Part shown: positions 30,423-40,677 of the stretch, one piece after another | How the letters are laid out: the number at the start of each line of letters is the position of its first letter | Numbering within the stretch: the stretch's first letter is position 1 | NCBI RefSeq assembly: GCF_000419525.1 | Contig: NZ_ATTE01000001.1 | Location: 1,860,001 to 1,924,000 of the forward strand | DNA length: 64,000 nucleotides | Direction of reading: 5' to 3' | From: Leucothrix mucor DSM 2157 | Lineage (GTDB): Bacteria; Pseudomonadota; Gammaproteobacteria; Thiotrichales; Thiotrichaceae | Made by a program: the position numbers and the translations under genes | Notes under the pieces: generated by a model | What the model was told of the DNA's origin: nothing | The model's database searches: none | The model's input: the letters and a program-made list of their open reading frames with translations, nothing else

Positions 30423-31415
30423 ATGAGTTATCACGTTTACGGCATTGGCAACGCGCTGGTTGATATGGAATATGAAGTCACCGAGGACTTTCTTCAACAG
30501 CAAAGCATCGAAAAAGGCTTAATGACGTTAATTGATGAAGACCAGCAACAACAACTGCTGGGCGCCATGACAGAAACGTTCGGAATTAAAAAACGGACTG
30601 GCGGAGGCTCTGCAGCTAACAGCATCGTAGCGATCAGCCAACTGGGCGGCAAAGGCTTCTACGCCTGCAAAGTCGCTGATGATGAGTCTGGTGAGTTCTA
30701 TATGAATGACCTTCACGCGGCAGGCGTGACAACTCGCTTGGACCAGGTAAAGCATGAAGGCGTAACGGGCAAGTGCATGGTCATGGTTACCCCGGATGCC
30801 GAGCGCACCATGAATACCTTCTTGGGTATCACAACAGACTTCTCGGTAAACGAGCTGCACTTTGATGACCTCAAGCAAGCTGAGTACATCTATATCGAAG
30901 GCTACTTGGTTACTTCTGACGTTTCTCGCAATGCGGTACTAGAAGCACGTAAGGTCGCTGCGGAAAATAATGTTAAAACGGCAATGACGTTCTCCGACCC
31001 TTCAATGGTGACTTATTTCCGCGATGGCGTTAAAGAAATCATCGGCGATGGCGTTGATATCTTATTCAGCAATGAAGAAGAAGCACTGACCTTTACTGGC
31101 AAAGATGATCTGGAAGCAGCAATCACTGAACTGACTGGCTTATGCGAAACGTTAGTGCTCACTAAAGGCGCCAATGGTGCGGAAATCATCTCCGCAAATG
31201 GCAGAACACAAGTTGCTGCGGTTAAAACCACTGCGATTGATACCAACGGCGCTGGCGACATGTTCGCAGGAGCATTCCTGTATGGCATCACGCACGGCTT
31301 TAGTGATGCAGCGGCTGGTGAATTAGCCAGCGAAGCAGCGTCTATTATCGTGTCCCGCTTTGGCGCACGGATGGAAGCTGAAGAACAACAAGCCCTTATC
31401 AAAAAATACTGCTGA
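30423..31415 (+). CDS. PfkB-family adenosine kinase-like carbohydrate kinase
   Basis: Phosphorylates a nucleoside or sugar with ATP; adenosine is the likely substrate from resemblance to bacterial adenosine kinases. The 330-residue protein has GGSAANSIVAISQLGG near 60 and the PfkB signature DTNGAGD at 273-279, with catalytic Asp279. metG follows after 20 nt on the same strand. Substrate is inferred only from family. Confidence 0.82.
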   Translation: MSYHVYGIGNALVDMEYEVTEDFLQQQSIEKGLMTLIDEDQQQQLLGAMTETFGIKKRTGGGSAANSIVAISQLGGKGFYACKVADDESGEFYMNDLHAAGVTTRLDQVKHEGVTGKCMVMVTPDAERTMNTFLGITTDFSVNELHFDDLKQAEYIYIEGYLVTSDVSRNAVLEARKVAAENNVKTAMTFSDPSMVTYFRDGVKEIIGDGVDILFSNEEEALTFTGKDDLEAAITELTGLCETLVLTKGANGAEIISANGRTQVAAVKTTAIDTNGAGDMFAGAFLYGITHGFSDAAAGELASEAASIIVSRFGARMEAEEQQALIKKYC

Positions 31416-31435
31416 TCGACCCCGGATATTGAATT

Positions 31436-33469
31436 ATGACTCGTAAAATTCTTGTTACCAGCGCCCTTCCCTATGCTAATGGCCCGATTCACATCGGCCA
31501 CATGGTGGAATATATCCAAACGGATATCTGGGCTCGCTTTCAACGCCAACGTGGCAATAGCTGTTACTACGTCTGCGCCGACGATGCGCATGGTACACCC
31601 ATCATGCTACGCGCTCAGCAACAAGGCATTGAGCCGCAAGCACTGATTGATGAAATGAATCAGGAGCACCAAGCTGACTTTGCGGGCTTCAATATCCATT
31701 TCGACAACTACCACAGCACGCACTCGGAAGAAAACCGGGTGTTGGCTGAGGGCATTTATCTGGCCGCCAGAGACAAAGGCCATATTGATACTCGCACCAT
31801 CAAGCAAGCTTATGACCCAGAAGCTGAAATGTTCCTACCGGACCGCTTCATCAAAGGTGACTGCCCTAAGTGCGGCTCATCTGACCAGTACGGCGACAAC
31901 TGTGAAGTGTGTGGAGCAACCTATTCCACAACGGACCTGAAAAATGCCTACTCAGTAGTAACTGGCGCTGCACCTATCGAAAAGGATAGCGAACATTATT
32001 TCTTCAAATTAGGCGATTTCACTGAGTTTTTAGCTAAATGGCTAGACAGCGGCTCGGTACAAAAAGAAGTCGTTAATAAGATGAATGAATGGGTCAGTGA
32101 TGGCTTAACAGATTGGGATATTTCCCGTGATGCGCCCTACTGGGGCTTCAAAATCCCAGACACAGATAATAAGTATTTTTATGTCTGGCTGGATGCACCG
32201 GTTGGCTATTTAGCATCCTTTAAGAACCTATGTGACCGTACTGGTGAAAGCTTTGACGACTACTGGGCGAAAGACTCGACTGCTGAGGTGTATCACTTCA
32301 TTGGTAAAGATATTGCTTATTTTCACACCCTATTCTGGCCGGCGCAGCTGGAAGTAGCTGGCTACCGCCTTCCGACCGGCGTTCACTGCCACGGCTTCCT
32401 GAAAGTCAATGGCGAGAAAATGTCAAAATCTCGCGGCACATTTATTCAGGCACGCGTATTCCTGAATCACTTGCCAGCGGAACAGTTGCGTTATTACTTC
32501 GCTTCCAAGCTAAGCAACACCATTGAAGACATCGACCTGAACTTAGAAGATTTTATGCGCCGCGCAAATAGTGATTTGGTGGGTAAGGTAGTCAATATTG
32601 CTTCCCGCTGTGCTGGCTTCGTGCATAAGAACTTTGATGGCAAGCTATCGGCGGAATTACCTGATCCAGCGCTATATGCTCAGTTCGCTAGTGCTAGTGA
32701 AGAAATTGCTGAAGCCTATGAAAGCCGCCAATACAGCCGCGCAATGCGTCAAGTCATGGCTTTGGCTGATTTAGCAAACCAGTACATTGATGAGAATAAG
32801 CCTTGGGTACTAATCAAAGATCCTGAGACCAAAGATCAGGTTCAAGGCGTTTGTACGCAGGGCATCAACATGTTCCGCGCGCTGCTGACTTACCTGAAAC
32901 CAATCTTGCCAGAGCTTACTGAGAACGCTGAAGTGTTTTTGAATGCAGGCGAGCTGAACTGGGATTCTGTGCAAACTCCATTATTGGATCATCCACTAGC
33001 CCCATTCAAGCCGTTGATGACTCGTATTGAGCAGACACAAATTGATGCGATGCTGGAAGAAAACAAACAAGTATTGCTAGCTATGCAAGAAGCGGCGAAC
33101 AAACCTGCACTGAGTGAGCATTTGGTGAATGATCCGATTAAGCCAGAGATCACTTATGAAGATTTCGACAAGATCGATCTGCGGATCGCTAAAATCGAAA
33201 ATGCGGAAGCTGTGAAAGGCGCTGATAAGTTATTGTGTTTAACGTTGGATATTGGCGGCGAAAAGCGCCAAGTGTTTGCTGGAATCAAATCTGCTTACAA
33301 CCCAGAAGACCTGATTGGCAAGTTGACTGTAATGGTGGCTAACTTGGCACCACGCAAAATGCGCTTTGGCATGTCTGAAGGCATGGTGCTGGCAGCAGGA
33401 TCTGGAGGCAGTGACTTGTTTGTACTGCATCCTGATCAAGGTGCTGAGCCTGGTATGCGCGCGAAGTAA
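31436..33469 (+). CDS. metG: methionyl-tRNA synthetase
   Basis: Charges tRNA-Met. The 677-residue class I synthetase has HIGH ([14 protein letters not shown]) near 13-26. The zinc-binding knuckles CPKC and CEVC lie near 143-161, and KMSKS is at 328-332. A C-terminal EMAP/Trbp111-type tRNA-binding domain occupies about 575-677 ([18 protein letters not shown]), giving the dimeric long form. It ends at a terminator shared with the convergent gene. Confidence 0.97.
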   Translation: MTRKILVTSALPYANGPIHIGHMVEYIQTDIWARFQRQRGNSCYYVCADDAHGTPIMLRAQQQGIEPQALIDEMNQEHQADFAGFNIHFDNYHSTHSEENRVLAEGIYLAARDKGHIDTRTIKQAYDPEAEMFLPDRFIKGDCPKCGSSDQYGDNCEVCGATYSTTDLKNAYSVVTGAAPIEKDSEHYFFKLGDFTEFLAKWLDSGSVQKEVVNKMNEWVSDGLTDWDISRDAPYWGFKIPDTDNKYFYVWLDAPVGYLASFKNLCDRTGESFDDYWAKDSTAEVYHFIGKDIAYFHTLFWPAQLEVAGYRLPTGVHCHGFLKVNGEKMSKSRGTFIQARVFLNHLPAEQLRYYFASKLSNTIEDIDLNLEDFMRRANSDLVGKVVNIASRCAGFVHKNFDGKLSAELPDPALYAQFASASEEIAEAYESRQYSRAMRQVMALADLANQYIDENKPWVLIKDPETKDQVQGVCTQGINMFRALLTYLKPILPELTENAEVFLNAGELNWDSVQTPLLDHPLAPFKPLMTRIEQTQIDAMLEENKQVLLAMQEAANKPALSEHLVNDPIKPEITYEDFDKIDLRIAKIENAEAVKGADKLLCLTLDIGGEKRQVFAGIKSAYNPEDLIGKLTVMVANLAPRKMRFGMSEGMVLAAGSGGSDLFVLHPDQGAEPGMRAK

Positions 33470-33478
33470 GCAACAGAT

Positions 33479-33515
33479 AAATCGTCGGTCACTTTGATCG
33501 TGACCGACGATTTTT
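33479..33515. terminator. bidirectional terminator overlapping the end of the DUF4124 gene
   Basis: AAATCGTCGGTCAC pairs with GTGACCGACGATTT, 14 bp, 7-nt loop, then T tract. It closes metG, and its stem also encodes the last codons of the minus-strand gene (residues NRRSRSK). Confidence 0.88.
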
Positions 33516-34118
33516 AGAGATAACCTTAAACCGTGCCAAATCCTGAGCAAAGGTCACTTCGATTTTACTCCGCTCGATCAGATTCTCGGTGATGGCCTGC
33601 TGATAGACATGCAAGTTATCTAAGATGTCTTCAATGCGCATACCAATCCTATTCTTGTCATTTGGATTCACCGTCCGCTCGTGTCGAGCCTCTATCTCCT
33701 CCAAAGTCTCAGAAAGCTTCTTGTGGCGTGCTTTCAGAATTTGAATGCTGCCATCAGTCATTTCAAGCTTACTGTTATAGACATTAATCAGCTCTTCTTC
33801 AGTGCTGAACATAGAAAGCAGCTGAGTATCCCGCATTTCCTGCAAATCTTCTTCTTGCTTTTGCGCCTTCATTTTTTCCATCAGCGCACGCTCTTCCTCA
33901 ATCGCTTCTAACTGAGTCCGACGTGCTTCGGCGGATGCAACCCGCTCTTTCATTGTGCCATTTTTATTGAGCTTTACATGGCCAGACTGAGCCATTTCCG
34001 GTGGGATCTTATCCGAGTAATGCACTTTACCACTCGCATCTTCCCAACGGTACAGAGCAGCCTGCGATGACAGACTGGATATCAGCAATAAAAATGTAAG
34101 TGTATAAGTGATTTTCAT
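33489..34118 (-). CDS. secreted DUF4124 coiled-coil protein (copy 2)
   Basis: A 209-residue exported protein with a signal peptide (about 1-20, ending SSQA before ALYRW). The DUF4124 module LYRWEDASGKVHYSDKIPP sits directly after cleavage. The rest is charged coiled-coil (about 55-195) with a very basic end. The DUF4124 family is proteobacterial and uncharacterised; a periplasmic or envelope role is inferred. It is a diverged paralogue of the next gene upstream, 36 nt away. The only Shine-Dalgarno-like GAGG lies inside a palindrome in that gap. Confidence 0.8.
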   Translation of the reverse strand: MKITYTLTFLLLISSLSSQAALYRWEDASGKVHYSDKIPPEMAQSGHVKLNKNGTMKERVASAEARRTQLEAIEEERALMEKMKAQKQEEDLQEMRDTQLLSMFSTEEELINVYNSKLEMTDGSIQILKARHKKLSETLEEIEARHERTVNPNDKNRIGMRIEDILDNLHVYQQAITENLIERSKIEVTFAQDLARFKVISKNRRSRSK

Positions 34119-34131
34119 TATTATTATTTTA

Positions 34132-34149
34132 TTGTTGAGGCCTCAACAA
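34132..34149. repeat. 18-bp perfect palindrome between the DUF4124 twins
   Basis: TTGTTGAGGCCTCAACAA is fully self-complementary and fills half of the 36-nt gap between the two genes. It would form a hairpin in the minus-strand mRNA just before the second gene. Confidence 0.8.
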
Positions 34150-34154
34150 ACCGC

Positions 34155-34772
34155 TTAACGACTCTGTTTGGCCAGCTTATCAAATCGAATCAAGTTTTCC
34201 CGGTATTCGCTAGAGATTACATCACGTTCAGCGCGATTCTCAGTAGCGGCTTTGCGATAATCTGCCAAGCTTCCCTGAGCATTTGTCACTTGCATCAGCA
34301 AGTTGTCACGCGTTAACTGATCTTTGGTTGATTTATACTGACGCTTGAGGCTAAGCACTTTTTGAGTCAGGCTTTCATCACGCGCTGACAAAATCCCAAA
34401 ACTTTGATCGATTAAGGATAATTTCTTATTATAAGCAGAGACAAGCTCGTCACGGCTGGCATAAGTCGCCATTAGCTGCTCATCTTTTTTACGCTGCACT
34501 TCTTCTAAAGCCTGAGCTTCAGTCATTTCAGCATGTGCCTCACGCTTTTCCAGCTCTTCTGCGTGCTTTTTACGTAAATCTTCCGCTGAACTCACCTGCT
34601 CCGAAGTCAGGCCATTATTGCTTAACGAGGTATGCCCTTTCTGAGCCATTGCGGGAGGAACTTTATCCGAGAAATGTACTTTACCTGCCTCATCAACCCA
34701 GCGGTACATACTGGCTTGTGCGGCACTAGAACCTAAGAGAAGGCACAAAGCGATAAGCTTAATTGAAGTCAT
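34155..34772 (-). CDS. secreted DUF4124 coiled-coil protein (copy 1)
   Basis: A 205-residue paralogue of its neighbour. The signal peptide (about 1-20, ending AQA) is followed at once by the DUF4124 motif MYRWVDEAGKVHFSDKVPP. A Glu/Lys/Arg-rich coiled coil then runs to the end. The two align along their full length, with shared AEE/DELVSAYNKKL-type segments, indicating tandem duplication then divergence. Function is unknown. It is divergent from uvrB. Confidence 0.8.
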   Translation of the reverse strand: MTSIKLIALCLLLGSSAAQASMYRWVDEAGKVHFSDKVPPAMAQKGHTSLSNNGLTSEQVSSAEDLRKKHAEELEKREAHAEMTEAQALEEVQRKKDEQLMATYASRDELVSAYNKKLSLIDQSFGILSARDESLTQKVLSLKRQYKSTKDQLTRDNLLMQVTNAQGSLADYRKAATENRAERDVISSEYRENLIRFDKLAKQSR

Positions 34773-34789
34773 GATAATCAGGGGTATAA

Positions 34790-34817
34790 TTGTTAGTATT
34801 ACTAGTCATACTATCAT
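34790..34817 (+). promoter_or_regulatory. candidate uvrB promoter
   Basis: -35 TTGTTA, 16-nt spacer, -10 TATCAT, about 55 nt before uvrB. A TATAAT at 34785-34790 overlaps it. I find no LexA-like CTG-N10-CAG box nearby, unlike SOS-controlled uvrB in E. coli. Confidence 0.4.
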
Positions 34818-34875
34818 AAGGATTGAGACGGCCATGCGGTTTCCGACGAAAGCATGAGCTGCACCCACTACGCCT

Positions 34876-36885
34876 ATGTCAACACAGTTTAAGCTCCACA
34901 CAAGCTATCAACCAGCCGGTGACCAACCAACAGCTATTGCCTCATTAGTCGAGGGCCTGAATGATGGCTTGCTGCATCAAACACTGCTAGGCGTAACGGG
35001 CTCGGGAAAGACTTTTACCATCGCCAATATTATCGAGCAGACTCAGCGCCCGACCATCTTAATGGCCCACAACAAAACGCTGGCCGCTCAGCTATATGGC
35101 GAGATGAAAGAGTTTTTCCCTAATAACTCAGTGGAATATTTCGTCTCTTACTATGACTATTACCAGCCAGAGGCCTATGTACCCGCCTCCGGTGTTTATA
35201 TCGAAAAAGATGCCTCGATTAATGATCATATCGAGCAAATGCGTTTATCAGCCACCAAGGCCCTTATTGAGCGCAAGGACGTTATTATCGTCGCCACCGT
35301 ATCGGCGATCTATGGCTTGGGTAATCCGGAATCCTATCTAAAGATGATGCTGCACTTGGATCGTGGTGAACATATCGACCAGCGCAGCGTGTTACGACGA
35401 TTAGCTGAACTCCAATACACTCGTAATGACCTTGAATTATCGCGCGGTACTTACCGGGTGCGTGGTGAGGTGATCGACGTGCATCCGGCGGATTCTGAAA
35501 TCGAAGCGGTGCGCATTGAATTGTTTGATGATGAAATTGAGCAACTGAGCTATTTCGACCCGTTAACTGGTGAAGTATTGCGAAAAGTACCCCGCTTAAC
35601 CATCTACCCGAAAACACACTACGTAACCCCCCGCGATACCTTGCTGGAAGCTGTTGAGAAAATTCGAGATGAATTACGCGAGCGTCTCGAAGTACTAAAT
35701 ACGAATGGTCGTTTGGTGGAAGCCCAACGCCTGCAAGAGCGTACGCTATACGACATTGAAATGATTATGGAAGTTGGCTATTGCTCTGGTATCGAGAACT
35801 ATTCGCGCTATCTATCCGGAAGACCTGCAGGGGCAGCACCACCGTGTTTATTTGACTACCTTCCACCACACTCCTTAGTTGTTATTGATGAGTCGCATGC
35901 CACGGTGCCACAAATCGGGGCTATGTATAAAGGTGACCGCTCGCGTAAAAACAATTTGGTCGAATATGGCTTCAGACTTCCTTCAGCACTTGATAATCGC
36001 CCGCTACGCTTTGATGAGTTTGAACGCATTATTCCACAAACCATTCATGTCTCCGCCACACCCGGAGAATATGAAAAGCAACACTCAGATAATGTAGCCG
36101 AACAGGTGGTGCGCCCAACGGGATTGATTGACCCAACCGTAGAAATCCGCCCGGTTGCCTCGCAAGTTGATGATGTGATGTCAGAAATCAATATTCGGGC
36201 TGCCAAGAACGAGCGGGTATTGATCACTACGCTAACCAAGCGAATGGCAGAAGATCTCACAGACTATCTGATGGAGCATGGCATTAAAGTCCGTTATCTG
36301 CACTCCGACATTGATACGGTGGAGCGCGTTGAAATTATCCGAGATTTACGACTGGGTGAGTTTGATGCCCTAGTCGGCATCAACTTATTACGTGAAGGCT
36401 TGGATATGCCAGAAGTTAGCTTGGTGGCGATTCTGGATGCCGACAAAGAAGGCTTCCTGCGCTCTGAGCGATCTTTAATCCAAACCATTGGACGAGCCGC
36501 GCGTAATATTGAAGGTCGGGCCATTCTATACGCCGATCGCACTACCCGCTCTATGCAAGCCGCACTAGATGAAACCGAGCGCCGTCGTTCTAAGCAGCTA
36601 ATACACAATAAGCTTAATAATATTACGCCGAAAACCATCGTTAAACGCATTGCTGACATTATGGAAGGCGCTTACAGCCAAGGCCGCTCAACCAAACGTG
36701 GACAGCAGCCTCGCAAAGTCGCCGAAGATACCACAGAGTACAAATCACTCACCCCAGACAAGGCGCTTAAGCTGGTTGCTCAGCTAGAAAAGAAGATGTT
36801 TGAGCATGCTAAAAATCTGGAATTTGAGGAAGCGGCGAATACTCGTGATGAGATCACCAAGCTCAAGGAGCAAGCGCTAATGTAA
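34876..36885 (+). CDS. uvrB: excinuclease ABC subunit UvrB
   Basis: Damage-verifying helicase-like subunit of nucleotide excision repair. The 669-residue protein has Walker A GVTGSGKT at 39-46, the beta-hairpin [12 protein letters not shown] near 92-103, and DEXX in VVIDESH. Motif VI is in [13 protein letters not shown], and a C-terminal UVR domain (about 630-669) contacts UvrC. The start fits the family N-terminus, but no good ribosome-binding site is visible before it. Confidence 0.97.
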   Translation: MSTQFKLHTSYQPAGDQPTAIASLVEGLNDGLLHQTLLGVTGSGKTFTIANIIEQTQRPTILMAHNKTLAAQLYGEMKEFFPNNSVEYFVSYYDYYQPEAYVPASGVYIEKDASINDHIEQMRLSATKALIERKDVIIVATVSAIYGLGNPESYLKMMLHLDRGEHIDQRSVLRRLAELQYTRNDLELSRGTYRVRGEVIDVHPADSEIEAVRIELFDDEIEQLSYFDPLTGEVLRKVPRLTIYPKTHYVTPRDTLLEAVEKIRDELRERLEVLNTNGRLVEAQRLQERTLYDIEMIMEVGYCSGIENYSRYLSGRPAGAAPPCLFDYLPPHSLVVIDESHATVPQIGAMYKGDRSRKNNLVEYGFRLPSALDNRPLRFDEFERIIPQTIHVSATPGEYEKQHSDNVAEQVVRPTGLIDPTVEIRPVASQVDDVMSEINIRAAKNERVLITTLTKRMAEDLTDYLMEHGIKVRYLHSDIDTVERVEIIRDLRLGEFDALVGINLLREGLDMPEVSLVAILDADKEGFLRSERSLIQTIGRAARNIEGRAILYADRTTRSMQAALDETERRRSKQLIHNKLNNITPKTIVKRIADIMEGAYSQGRSTKRGQQPRKVAEDTTEYKSLTPDKALKLVAQLEKKMFEHAKNLEFEEAANTRDEITKLKEQALM

Positions 36886-36890
36886 TACCA

Positions 36891-36913
36891 GACTAGCGGT
36901 GACTCCGCTGGTC
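36891..36913 (+). terminator. possible terminator after uvrB
   Basis: GACTAGCGG pairs with CCGCTGGTC (one G-T pair), 5-nt loop. The downstream tract is only moderately T-rich. Confidence 0.4.
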
Positions 36914-37031
36914 GACTGTTTATTTACAGACTCCAAAGGTAGTGGCTACTATTTAATCTCTGGTAAAATCCAGTGCTGGTAAACTGGTAATCAAAAATAA
37001 AAAGAACCCCTACAAATTGGAATCCCCGACT

Positions 37032-37622
37032 ATGAAAACTATTAATAAAATCGGTTTAGTCACTGTATTATTCTCTGCGGTTGCAGCTATGCCTGCCCAT
37101 GCTGAATTCATCGATAACGCGTCTACTAACGGCGGCGAGTTTTTTGAAGATGTATTCTTCGGTGGCGCATTTGGCCAATCTGAAGCAGACGGTTTCTGTG
37201 GCACGGCTGAAAGCTGTAATGGCGAAGACACTTCCTGGAAAGTCTACGGTGGCTACAAAATCAATTCAATGCTGGATGCTGAAGTCACGTATCACAGCCT
37301 TGGCGATATCAATCGCACAACGTCTGAGTCCACTGAAACAGCTGAAATGTCTGCCCTATCCCTGAGCGGCGTTGGTAAATATCAAATCAATGACTCCGTT
37401 GAAGCGCTAGGTAAAGTCGGTATTGCTAGTTGGAGCAGCGACAATTCCGATGGCGATGACAGCGGTTTTGGCATGAGCTATGGCTTCGGCGCTAAAGTCG
37501 CGCTAAACGAAAACATGAAAATTCGTGCCGAGTGGGAAAACATCACCGGCGTTACTACCAGCGATGGTCGTGATAGCGATGTGACTACTATGAGTCTGGG
37601 TATTGAGATGCAAACCTTCTAA
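37032..37622 (+). CDS. small outer-membrane beta-barrel protein
   Basis: A 196-residue precursor starting at MKTINKIGLVT. A TTG 15 nt upstream is also in frame but would spoil the signal peptide. The signal is cleaved after PAHA (about residue 23). The mature chain has alternating strands typical of an 8-stranded OmpA-like barrel (SWKVYGGYKINSMLDAEVTY, VGKYQINDSVEALGKVGI, YGFGAKVALNENMKIRAEWE) and ends in Phe, a Bam signal. Two Cys in FCGTAESC could form a loop disulfide. It is monocistronic with its own terminator. Function unknown. Confidence 0.82.
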   Translation: MKTINKIGLVTVLFSAVAAMPAHAEFIDNASTNGGEFFEDVFFGGAFGQSEADGFCGTAESCNGEDTSWKVYGGYKINSMLDAEVTYHSLGDINRTTSESTETAEMSALSLSGVGKYQINDSVEALGKVGIASWSSDNSDGDDSGFGMSYGFGAKVALNENMKIRAEWENITGVTTSDGRDSDVTTMSLGIEMQTF

Positions 37623-37647
37623 ACCCAACTCAACATAAAATGCACAG

Positions 37648-37673
37648 AGGCAGCCCAAGTGGCTGCCTTTTTT
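37648..37673 (+). terminator. terminator after the outer-membrane protein gene
   Basis: AGGCAGCC/GGCTGCCT, 8-bp perfect stem, 5-nt loop, followed by T6 in total. Confidence 0.93.
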
Positions 37674-37744
37674 GTTTTCAGCGATGCAATAAACGTCGAT
37701 TTCGAGTACATTAGCCGTTTCTCAAATATCATCACGGATTTGCC

Positions 37745-38443
37745 ATGGCACGACAAAGCGACAGTATCTCCCCATCCATTCTTTCTGCGGACTTTGCACG
37801 ACTGGGCGAGGAAGTTGATAACGTACTGCGATCCGGTGCGGATATGGTGCATTTTGATGTAATGGACAACCATTACGTGCCTAACCTGACCATTGGCCCC
37901 TTGGTTTGTGAGGCTTTACGCAAGCATGGCGTTACTGCAGACATTGATGTGCATTTAATGGTAAAGCCCGTTGACCGGATTATCCCTGATTTTGCTAATG
38001 CGGGTGCCAGCTACATCTCCTTCCACCCTGAAAGCTCCGAGCACATCGACCGCAGCCTGCAACTGATCAAAGATCATGGCTGTAAAGCAGGTTTAGTATT
38101 CAATCCGGCTACCTCCCTCGATGTGCTGGAATATGTGATGGATAAAGTTGACCTAATCCTTTTAATGTCAGTTAACCCTGGCTTTGGCGGTCAATCATTT
38201 ATCCCCTCCACTCTGGTCAAACTGGCACAAGCCAGAAAGCTGATTGATGACTCTGGTTATGATATTCGTTTGGAAGTCGATGGTGGCGTTAAAGCCAACA
38301 ATATTGCTGAAATTAAAGCAGCAGGTGCGGACACGTTTGTGGCTGGCTCAGCTATTTTCGGCGCGGCCAATAAAGACGATCCGAACCACTACGACTCTAT
38401 TTGCAAAGCCTTCCGCGAGCAACTGGCACTAGCCAAAATCTGA
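37745..38443 (+). CDS. rpe: ribulose-phosphate 3-epimerase
   Basis: Interconverts ribulose 5-phosphate and xylulose 5-phosphate. The 232-residue TIM barrel has [30 protein letters not shown] (metal His/Asp), [22 protein letters not shown] and [10 protein letters not shown]. It precedes the trp leader and trpE, as in many Gammaproteobacteria, though the phosphoglycolate phosphatase gene often found between them is missing. Confidence 0.96.
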   Translation: MARQSDSISPSILSADFARLGEEVDNVLRSGADMVHFDVMDNHYVPNLTIGPLVCEALRKHGVTADIDVHLMVKPVDRIIPDFANAGASYISFHPESSEHIDRSLQLIKDHGCKAGLVFNPATSLDVLEYVMDKVDLILLMSVNPGFGGQSFIPSTLVKLAQARKLIDDSGYDIRLEVDGGVKANNIAEIKAAGADTFVAGSAIFGAANKDDPNHYDSICKAFREQLALAKI

Positions 38444-38511
38444 ACTGCTTGATACGTGACATAATGATTGGGAAACGTTAGACTCATGACATACAACAGG
38501 AAACCCATAAC

Positions 38512-38547
38512 ATGAGATTAAATCTGTACAAACATTGGCGATGGTGA
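38512..38547 (+). CDS. trpL: trp operon leader peptide
   Basis: An 11-codon open frame reading MRLNLYKHWRW then TGA, with two Trp codons at positions 9 and 11. AGGAAA lies 8 nt upstream of the ATG, a good ribosome-binding site. It is followed at once by a hairpin and T tract, and trpE starts 56 nt after its stop. This is the classic layout of a transcription-attenuation leader: when charged tRNA-Trp is scarce, the ribosome stalls at the Trp codons and the terminator does not form. Function is inferred from sequence and position only. Confidence 0.82.
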   Translation: MRLNLYKHWRW

Positions 38548-38571
38548 AGCTTCTTTTAGATTAGCTTTTTT
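38546..38571 (+). terminator. trp attenuator terminator
   Basis: AAGCT (38547-38551) pairs with AGCTT (38563-38567), with an extra inner TCT/AGA pairing. T6 runs over 38566-38571. The stem is short, so it is a modest terminator. It overlaps the leader-peptide stop codon. Confidence 0.6.
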
Positions 38572-38603
38572 ACCTATTTAATTGCTTCAACAGGTTTATA
38601 TTC

Positions 38604-40085
38604 ATGAAAAGAGAGACTTTTCAGTCCTACATCGCGCAGGGCTTTAATCGCATTCCATTAATCCGTGAAGTTCTGGCGGATTTGGACACCCCACTAAGCA
38701 CCTATCTCAAGCTAGCAGATGGCCAATACAGCTATTTGTTTGAATCTGTTCAGGGCGGTGAAAAATGGGGTCGTTATTCCATTATCGGCTTACCCACTCA
38801 AAAGACGATCCATATTCGCGACCATCAGGTTGAAATTCGCCTGAATGACACCGTCAGCGAGCAGTTTGAAGTTGCCGACCCTCTGGATTGGATTGAGACC
38901 CTGCAAGCCGAATTCAAAGTCCCTGAAGTACCTGAGCTGCCTCGCTTTACTGGCGGCTTAGTGGGTTACTTTGGCTATGAAACTATTGGCTATATCGAGC
39001 CTAAACTTGCAGATCTGAAAAAAGCCGACACAATTGACACACCCGATATCCTACTTATGGTATCTGAAGAAGTGGTGGTATTTGATAACCTTGGCGGCAA
39101 ACTCTATCTGGTTGTACATGCGGATGCCGATGGCTATGACACTGCCCAAGCACGCCTACAAGCGCTGCATGAAAAATTACGTGAGCCACTAAGCTATCCA
39201 CTGGATCATATTCCGGATGAAGTGGCGACCAAAGAGTCTGACTTTATTTCTTCATTCCCGGAAGAGGACTTTAAACAAGCAGTGAGCGATGCACGCGAAT
39301 ACATTTGCGAAGGCGATGTCATGCAGGTGGTCATTTCTCAACGCCTGACGATTCCGTTTACCGCATCACCACTCGACTTATATCGTACGCTACGTAGCCT
39401 GAATCCTTCCCCATACATGTACTTCCTGCAACTGGGCGATTTCCAGATTGTTGGCTCGTCACCGGAAATTCTGGTTCGACTGGAAGATGAAGAAGTCACC
39501 GTGCGTCCAATTGCCGGAACTCGCCGCCGTGGCGCTGATGAAGCACACGACAAGCGCCTTGAAGAAGAGCTACTAAGCGATCCAAAGGAGCTTGCCGAAC
39601 ACTTGATGCTCATTGACTTAGGCCGCAATGATGCTGGTCGCGTCAGTCAAATTGGTACGGTTGAGCTCACTGAAAACATGTGCGTAGAGCGTTACTCTCA
39701 CGTTATGCACATCGTTTCCAATGTCTGCGGCAAACTGAACCCTGAAATGAGCGCGATGGATGTACTGCGTGCGACCTTCCCTGCCGGTACCGTAAGTGGT
39801 GCACCTAAAGTACGCGCGATGCAAATCATCAATGAGTTAGAGCCCATTAAGCGCGGCATCTATTCTGGTGCAGTTGGCTATCTCTCTTGGAATGGCAATA
39901 TGGATACTGCGATCGCTATTCGCACCGCAGTAATCAAAGATAAGCAGCTACACATTCAGGCGGGTGCCGGTATCGTTTATGACTCCGTACCGCAGTCTGA
40001 ATGGGATGAAACCATGAACAAAGCGCGAGCCATTATCAGCGCAGTCGCCGAGTTAAATAAAGGCTTGGACAAGGGAGTACATTAA
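38604..40085 (+). CDS. trpE: anthranilate synthase component I
   Basis: Makes anthranilate from chorismate with ammonia supplied by TrpG, the first step to tryptophan. The 493-residue enzyme has the N-terminal Trp-binding region ([20 protein letters not shown] near 43-62) and NPSPYMYF of the feedback site. [36 protein letters not shown] and the closing [10 protein letters not shown] catalytic segment follow. It is preceded by a Trp-rich leader peptide and followed by trpG after 1 nt. Confidence 0.97.
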   Translation: MKRETFQSYIAQGFNRIPLIREVLADLDTPLSTYLKLADGQYSYLFESVQGGEKWGRYSIIGLPTQKTIHIRDHQVEIRLNDTVSEQFEVADPLDWIETLQAEFKVPEVPELPRFTGGLVGYFGYETIGYIEPKLADLKKADTIDTPDILLMVSEEVVVFDNLGGKLYLVVHADADGYDTAQARLQALHEKLREPLSYPLDHIPDEVATKESDFISSFPEEDFKQAVSDAREYICEGDVMQVVISQRLTIPFTASPLDLYRTLRSLNPSPYMYFLQLGDFQIVGSSPEILVRLEDEEVTVRPIAGTRRRGADEAHDKRLEEELLSDPKELAEHLMLIDLGRNDAGRVSQIGTVELTENMCVERYSHVMHIVSNVCGKLNPEMSAMDVLRATFPAGTVSGAPKVRAMQIINELEPIKRGIYSGAVGYLSWNGNMDTAIAIRTAVIKDKQLHIQAGAGIVYDSVPQSEWDETMNKARAIISAVAELNKGLDKGVH

Positions 40086-40086
40086 A

Positions 40087-40677
40087 ATGATTCTAATGCT
40101 AGATAACTATGATTCATTCACCTACAACCTGGTTCAGTACTTAGGCGAACTGGGCGCGGATGTTGTGGTACGCCGTAACGATCAAGTGACATTGCAGGAA
40201 ATTCATGACATGCAGCCGGAGCGCATTATGCTATCACCCGGCCCTTGCACGCCATCTGAAGCCGGTATTCTGCTGGATACCATTGATGAGTTTGCTGGCA
40301 AGCTGCCGTTATTTGGCGTGTGCCTTGGTCATCAAGCCATTGGCCAAGCGTTCGGCGGCAAGGTGATTCGTGCGAAACAAATCATGCATGGTAAAGCTTC
40401 GCCTATTCACCATACCGGTGTGGGTGTATTTTCTGGCCTGAGCAACCCGTTCGTTGCTACCCGCTACCACTCACTGGTTGTTGAGCATGAAAGCTTTCCG
40501 GATTGCCTGGAAATCACCGCATGGACTGAAAACGAAGATGGCTCGATTGACGAGATCATGGGACTTCGTCATAAAACGCTGGATATCGAAGGCGTACAAT
40601 TTCATCCGGAGTCCATCCTCAGCGAACACGGTCACGATATGTTACGCAACTTTTTAGAGGGCAAGCCACGCACATGA
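40087..40677 (+). CDS. trpG: anthranilate/aminodeoxychorismate synthase glutamine amidotransferase
   Basis: Class I glutaminase subunit giving ammonia to TrpE (and possibly to PabB). The 196-residue protein has [15 protein letters not shown], the LSPGPCTP oxyanion region, the nucleophile in [15 protein letters not shown] (Cys near 79), and His/Glu in [10 protein letters not shown]. trpD and trpC do not follow. Instead an RDD membrane-protein gene overlaps its stop by ATGA, so the four genes trpE-trpG-RDD-CPBP seem to be one transcript. Confidence 0.95.
   Translation: MILMLDNYDSFTYNLVQYLGELGADVVVRRNDQVTLQEIHDMQPERIMLSPGPCTPSEAGILLDTIDEFAGKLPLFGVCLGHQAIGQAFGGKVIRAKQIMHGKASPIHHTGVGVFSGLSNPFVATRYHSLVVEHESFPDCLEITAWTENEDGSIDEIMGLRHKTLDIEGVQFHPESILSEHGHDMLRNFLEGKPRT

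Noticed and set aside
34834-34857. 7-codon upstream frame before uvrB as a leader peptide
   Set aside because: No codon bias suggesting attenuation, and its Shine-Dalgarno would lie upstream of the predicted transcription start.
34773-34875. LexA box before uvrB
   Set aside because: No CTG-N10-CAG palindrome was found in the region.
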